From NCBI RefSeq assembly GCF_020623625.1, contig NC_060202.1, positions 1,491,501-1,555,500 on the forward strand: a DNA stretch of 64,000 bases. Reading direction: 5' to 3'. Position numbers and translations under genes: made by a program. This DNA is from Saccharomycodes ludwigii (Eukaryota > Ascomycota > Saccharomycetes > Saccharomycodales > Saccharomycodaceae). The notes under the pieces are model-generated. The model was not told where the DNA came from, searched no databases, and saw only the letters and a program-made list of their open reading frames with translations. This document shows positions 60,639 through 64,000 of this stretch, in pieces (the first letter of the stretch is position 1; each line of letters begins with the position of its first letter).

Positions 60639-61036
60639 CATTATTATTGTTACTACCGTTGTTGAAGAAGAAGAAGAAAAGGAAAAAGAAAGGAAAGTAA
60701 TGATGATATTATTTTTTATATTTCTATGTGCATGCTTCTCCCTTCCTTTTTTTTGATTATATATATATTTTAGTTCGCTATATTTTTTTTTTTCTTTTTT
60801 CTTTTTTTGTTTTTTTATTTTTAAGTAAAAAAAAAAAAAAAAAAAATAGTATATCTAAATTAACATTTGATATTATGACTTGTGCGTTTCATGTATATAT
60901 TGCAACTTAGCAAGTTTATATATATATTACCTCCCCCCCTTTCAGAAAGGAAAGCGGAAACCAATTATTTTGTAATTATAAAACTTTTATTTATCACCAC
61001 TTTCCTTTACAGCATATACAATATATATACCAACCA
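60513..61036 (+). promoter_or_regulatory. Tricalbin 3' flank and SNN1 upstream region
   Basis: This 524-base spacer has a purine-rich stretch (60555-60590), an (ATT)10 repeat at about 60609-60638, T/A runs at 60783-60846, and a C7/TTTCAG block at 60932-60946. An AT-rich leader precedes SNN1. No further gene is seen. Confidence 0.4.
60609..60638. repeat. (ATT)10 microsatellite
   Basis: About ten tandem ATT units in the spacer after the tricalbin gene. Similar trinucleotides inside genes encode the Asn runs seen in RAS, NST1 and others. Confidence 0.8.
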
Positions 61037-61324
61037 ATGATTGACACCCTTCAACAATATTCTCTTATACACCCAATAGAACTAAGTGCGTATTCAATAA
61101 TATCAAATAACCTCGATTCATTGAATCAATCAATAGCCGAATTACGTGAATTTCAAGCACTAATGATAGTTAAGCTTAAATCATTAATTGAACTAGAAAC
61201 GGATAAATTTAGATTATATAAAGCAGAAATACACTATCAACAAGAAATCATTAAAAAGTTAAGCCTATTAGAAAAGAGGTTGGATAAACTAATAAAAAAA
61301 TATGAAACATTAAAAAGTAACTGA
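61037..61324 (+). CDS. SNN1: BLOC-1 subunit Snn1 (snapin-like)
   Basis: This is a 95-residue, fully alpha-helical protein. The N-terminal HPIELSAYSIISNNLDSLNQSIAELRE is closely similar to S. cerevisiae Snn1 (YNL086W, 102 residues), the snapin-like subunit of yeast BLOC-1. That complex tunes endosomal Rab5 (Vps21) through its GAP Msb3. The C-terminal half is a Lys/Leu heptad coiled coil (KLSLLEKRLDKLIKKYE). Synteny with the tricalbin gene agrees. The gene is small but clearly real; its partner GTPase gene lies 22 kb upstream in the same window. Confidence 0.85.
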   Translation: MIDTLQQYSLIHPIELSAYSIISNNLDSLNQSIAELREFQALMIVKLKSLIELETDKFRLYKAEIHYQQEIIKKLSLLEKRLDKLIKKYETLKSN

Positions 61325-61662
61325 CAATATTAGGAATAAGATATAGGATGTAGTAACAATAACCAAGTTCACATGTATCATGCTATTAATGACAACAAAC
61401 TTTACACAATTTGGACATTATAGAAATATTATCAGTTCCAGTATCACTTTATATATTTTTATGGGAAATATTGGTGATAATGAAAGAGAAAATGTTTTTT
61501 TTTTTTTTTTTTTTTTTTTATTTTTTAATTTAATCTTATAGTATTTTTATTTTAGACATGTATTTTGTGTTGAGGATAATAGGAATAAAATTTGTATGAT
61601 TGAAAAAAAAAACACCATCTTCACCCCCTCCCTTTCTCTCTCTCTCTCTCTTCTGATAAAGA
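61325..61662. other. Convergent spacer SNN1/OST3
   Basis: This 338-base spacer between stop codons holds a T-run at about 61496-61519 and a (TC)n microsatellite at about 61634-61651 close to the OST3 stop. No gene is seen. Confidence 0.4.
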
Positions 61663-62697
61663 TCATTTACCTAATTTAAAAGGATAATGTGAATATTTCA
61701 TTCTAAATACTCGAATCAAAGCACTGTAAAAAATAAAAATTGCCACCAAGAACAATATAGACATGCCTAAATAAGCTAAAACAGCAGTATGCTCTTTGTT
61801 CTTCTTTTCGTAAAATTTGAGTGAAAATGGTACAAATTTAATCAATAACAAAACAGCGACTCCCAAAGTAGAGTAAATAAATGAAACAATTTGGGTTTCA
61901 ATGGCAAATTGTTCCTGCATACCGTTTTTGAAATACTCAACAGTTTTTTCATTACCGCCAGCGTATGGTGCACCTCTAATTTTATTGAACATATAACCAT
62001 TGCACATAATAATAATAAAAAGGCATGAAAATATAGCCCACAAGATTTTGGAAAGTAAAACCGATTTAACGAGGTTTCTATATTTCATCAACAAAAGCAC
62101 AATGCCTGATACTCCCAATATGGTGATAATCCTAGAACCCCAATTGATAGGTTCGTAAATAACAAAATTATTCAATTGAAAGTGATGTGATATTGAATTG
62201 ATGAAGAGTTGAATACGTTCTTTCCCCTTGTTAACTCCTGGCATATTCAACATGCTGTATTCCGTCAAACTTTCAGGCCCCGCTTTATCCGTTGGTTTAT
62301 AAACTATAAATATTGGAACATTGGAAACTTGGAAAAATTTAAACAATTCTTGGTTATCTCCATCGATAAAGTCTGATTTAGAGAAAAACAATCCCTTTTT
62401 ACCATCGTTTATACCATCAGGATGAGCATGAAACCATGATTCAGCAATTACGTCGTACTCTGGATTAATTTCTTCACACACTTTACAACCAACAGCTGGA
62501 TGTGTAGCTGTCAATAAAAGTATTATGTAGGAGTCTCTTGGGCCTTCTAAGACCCTTTTGAAGTTTTTATCTGTTAATTTGATTATGCCATTTTGACCGT
62601 TCCTTTTTGTTTCCTTTAATAACCTGACATTGGACAATCCGTACACTATAGAAGTACAATATAATAAAGTGATGGTGAATAGTTCGAGAACTTTCAT
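61663..62697 (-). CDS. OST3: Oligosaccharyltransferase subunit Ost3
   Basis: The 344-residue protein matches Ost3 (YOR085W, 350 residues), the thioredoxin-fold subunit of the ER oligosaccharyltransferase that aids glycosylation of cysteine-rich substrates. A signal peptide (about 1-20, LELFTITLLYCTSIVYG) precedes a lumenal domain with the redox motif CKVC. Four transmembrane helices fill the C-terminal half (about 188-335). The conserved RGAPYAGGN and the final LIRVFRMKYSHYPFKL are present. The paralogue Ost6 differs in these regions; synteny also favours Ost3. The gene is divergent with RPS3. Confidence 0.93.
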   Translation of the reverse strand: MKVLELFTITLLYCTSIVYGLSNVRLLKETKRNGQNGIIKLTDKNFKRVLEGPRDSYIILLLTATHPAVGCKVCEEINPEYDVIAESWFHAHPDGINDGKKGLFFSKSDFIDGDNQELFKFFQVSNVPIFIVYKPTDKAGPESLTEYSMLNMPGVNKGKERIQLFINSISHHFQLNNFVIYEPINWGSRIITILGVSGIVLLLMKYRNLVKSVLLSKILWAIFSCLFIIIMCNGYMFNKIRGAPYAGGNEKTVEYFKNGMQEQFAIETQIVSFIYSTLGVAVLLLIKFVPFSLKFYEKKNKEHTAVLAYLGMSILFLVAIFIFYSALIRVFRMKYSHYPFKLGK

Positions 62698-63384
62698 AAC
62701 TAATTTTATTTTATTTATTTGTTTTCAGACTTTTTTTTTTTTTTTTTTTTTTTCCTTTCTTTTGTTTGACAGTATTTTGCTGTTAACGGTGCACACTAGT
62801 TGTTTATGTGTAAAGAATCTTTTGAATTGCACAAAAAATTAATTAGTTAATGAAGGGTCGAGATAAAGTATGAAGAGTTTAACTTATAAGGACGTAATTT
62901 TGGAAACAATGCACCGAGTTGGAAAATCTGTTGTAACAACAAAAAAAGGTTAAAAAAAAACCAAAAAAGATTAATGTTGTTGTGTTGTTCATAAGCCTGC
63001 TACAAATTAAACAAATATTTTGGTCTGTACGAGAAAGAAAGAAAGAAAGAAAGAAAGAAAAAATTAAATAAACAAATTATTCCGAGGTTTGTTTTACACT
63101 CTTTGGTAATTCTACAGGCCCTAATGCAGGTTATAATATAAAACTTTTTTGTATAATTTTTTATTTTTGACAAATATTATGCACCTGTACCTTTGGTTGT
63201 TTTATTTTATTTATTTTTTTTAAATCATTCTACATTGAGGAAAAATTATTCAATGTTTGCTTTTTTTGTGAATAAAAAAATGTTTTTTTTTTATTTTTTT
63301 TCTTTCTTTCTTTTTTTTCCTCTCTTTCCCAACAATCATTAAAAATATATCTATTTAGAACGAAAAGTTCGTATTCATCGTAGT

Positions 63385-63418
<34 letters not shown>

Positions 63419-63503
63419 ACCGCATTTAGTTCTTTGATCATATTCATCGTTAAGAAAAAAAAAAGAAATTAAAATACATATCAACACACATATCCAAGAC
63501 ACA
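62698..63503. promoter_or_regulatory. Divergent region OST3/RPS3, with a synteny break
   Basis: This 806-base region contains a T22 run at 62731-62752, a (GAAA)7 repeat at 63033-63060, a CCCTAA motif at 63119-63124 (weakly like a Tbf1 site) and a T26 run near 63388-63413. The RPS3 leader is A-rich, ending ACACA. Because RPS3 is not the expected neighbour, a chromosomal breakpoint must lie here. Confidence 0.45.
63033..63060. repeat. (GAAA)7 microsatellite
   Basis: Seven tandem GAAA units upstream of RPS3, within the spacer that holds the synteny break. Confidence 0.85.
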
Positions 63504-64000
63504 ATGGTCTCTGCCATCATCTCCAAGAAAAGAAAGTTAGTTGCTGACGGTGTTTTTTTCGCCGAATTGAATGAATTTTTCACTAGAGAATTAGCTGAAG
63601 AGGGCTACTCCGGTTGTGAAGTTCGTGTTACTCCAACCAAGACTGAAATTATCATCAGAGCCACCAGAATTCAAGAAGTTTTGGGTGAAAATGGTAGAAG
63701 AATCAACGAATTAACTTTGTTGGTTGAAAAGAGATTTCAATTCTCTAAGGGTGCCGTTGTCTTGTTTGCCGAAAAGGTTCAAGACAGAGGTTTGAGTGCT
63801 ATTGCTCAAGCCGAATCCTTGAAATTCAGATTGTTGAACGGTTTAGCTATTAGAAGAGCCGCCTACGGTGTTGTCAGATATGTTATGGAATCTGGTGCCA
63901 AAGGTTGTGAAGTTGTCATCTCTGGTAAATTAAGAGCTGCTAGAGCCAAATCTATGAAATTTGCTGACGGTTTCTTGATTCACTCTGGTCAACCTGTCAA
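63504..64000 (+). CDS. RPS3: 40S ribosomal protein uS3 (Rps3), N-terminal part (partial)
   Basis: The frame runs off the right edge after 165 codons; the full protein is about 240 residues. It starts [19 protein letters not shown] and is nearly identical to S. cerevisiae Rps3 (YNL178W). The KH domain ([28 protein letters not shown]) and the block [25 protein letters not shown] are intact. It lines the mRNA entry channel and also has reported DNA-lyase activity. There is one extra residue near the start (VSAI versus VAL). Codon use is more biased than in the neighbours, as for highly expressed genes. Confidence 0.97.
   Translation, partial: MVSAIISKKRKLVADGVFFAELNEFFTRELAEEGYSGCEVRVTPTKTEIIIRATRIQEVLGENGRRINELTLLVEKRFQFSKGAVVLFAEKVQDRGLSAIAQAESLKFRLLNGLAIRRAAYGVVRYVMESGAKGCEVVISGKLRAARAKSMKFADGFLIHSGQPV

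Overview
The window is a stretch of nuclear chromosome from a budding yeast (Saccharomycotina, Saccharomycetaceae/Saccharomycodaceae grade). It is very AT-rich and densely packed with genes, with long A/T homopolymers in almost every spacer. Genes are nearly intron-free; the one certain spliceosomal intron has GTATGT and TACTAAC signals. Many proteins carry long asparagine runs. I cannot fix the species from sequence alone. A non-duplicated, AT-rich lineage such as Saccharomycodes or Hanseniaspora is my guess, not a demonstrated result.

The strongest structural fact is gene order. From the left edge to about 62.7 kb, every protein gene matches either S. cerevisiae chromosome XIV (YNL102W to YNL086W) or chromosome XV (YOR104W to YOR085W). 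The two sets are interleaved as one ordered list with consistent strands: POL1, AVT4, MIC27, PIN2, OCA1, OST2, RAS, PHO23, CRC1, (tRNA-Pro), NUP1, a YOR097C-position gene, RPS7, RKI1, ARF3, CMR2, ECM3, APP1, TMA46, PTC5, a Rab5 gene (VPS21/YPT53), the YNL092W methyltransferase, YVC1, NST1, RHO2, (tRNA-Asn), TOP2, a tricalbin, SNN1 and OST3. This is the pattern expected of a genome that did not undergo the yeast whole-genome duplication. KTR1, expected between CRC1 and NUP1, is missing. RPS3 at the right edge does not belong to the block, so a rearrangement breakpoint lies between OST3 and RPS3.

Layout: 0-6 kb holds the POL1 tail, a vacuolar amino-acid exporter, a MICOS subunit and the PIN2 prion-domain membrane protein. 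6-13 kb holds OCA1 phosphatase, the OST2 subunit, RAS GTPase, the PHO23 PHD protein and the CRC1 carnitine carrier. 13-20 kb holds tRNA-Pro, nucleoporin NUP1, a small membrane protein and intron-containing RPS7. 20-31 kb holds RKI1, ARF3, the large CMR2 adenylate-forming-like protein and ECM3. 31-43 kb holds APP1, TMA46, PTC5, Rab5, a methyltransferase and YVC1. 43-51 kb holds NST1 (two overlapping frames) and RHO2. 51-64 kb holds tRNA-Asn, TOP2, the tricalbin, SNN1, OST3 and the start of RPS3. The genes are ordinary housekeeping genes and do not form a functional cluster.

I see no transposon, CRISPR-like array, toxin gene or virus copy, and no undescribed multi-gene system. The points most worth a second look are: a 162-codon AUG-less, presequence-like extension on APP1 with intron-like signals upstream; a frame change at an A11 run in NST1; a presequence-like extension on RKI1; an intronless tRNA-Pro(UGG); a hairpin-rich spacer element near 17.85 kb; and the 714-nt RPS7 intron.
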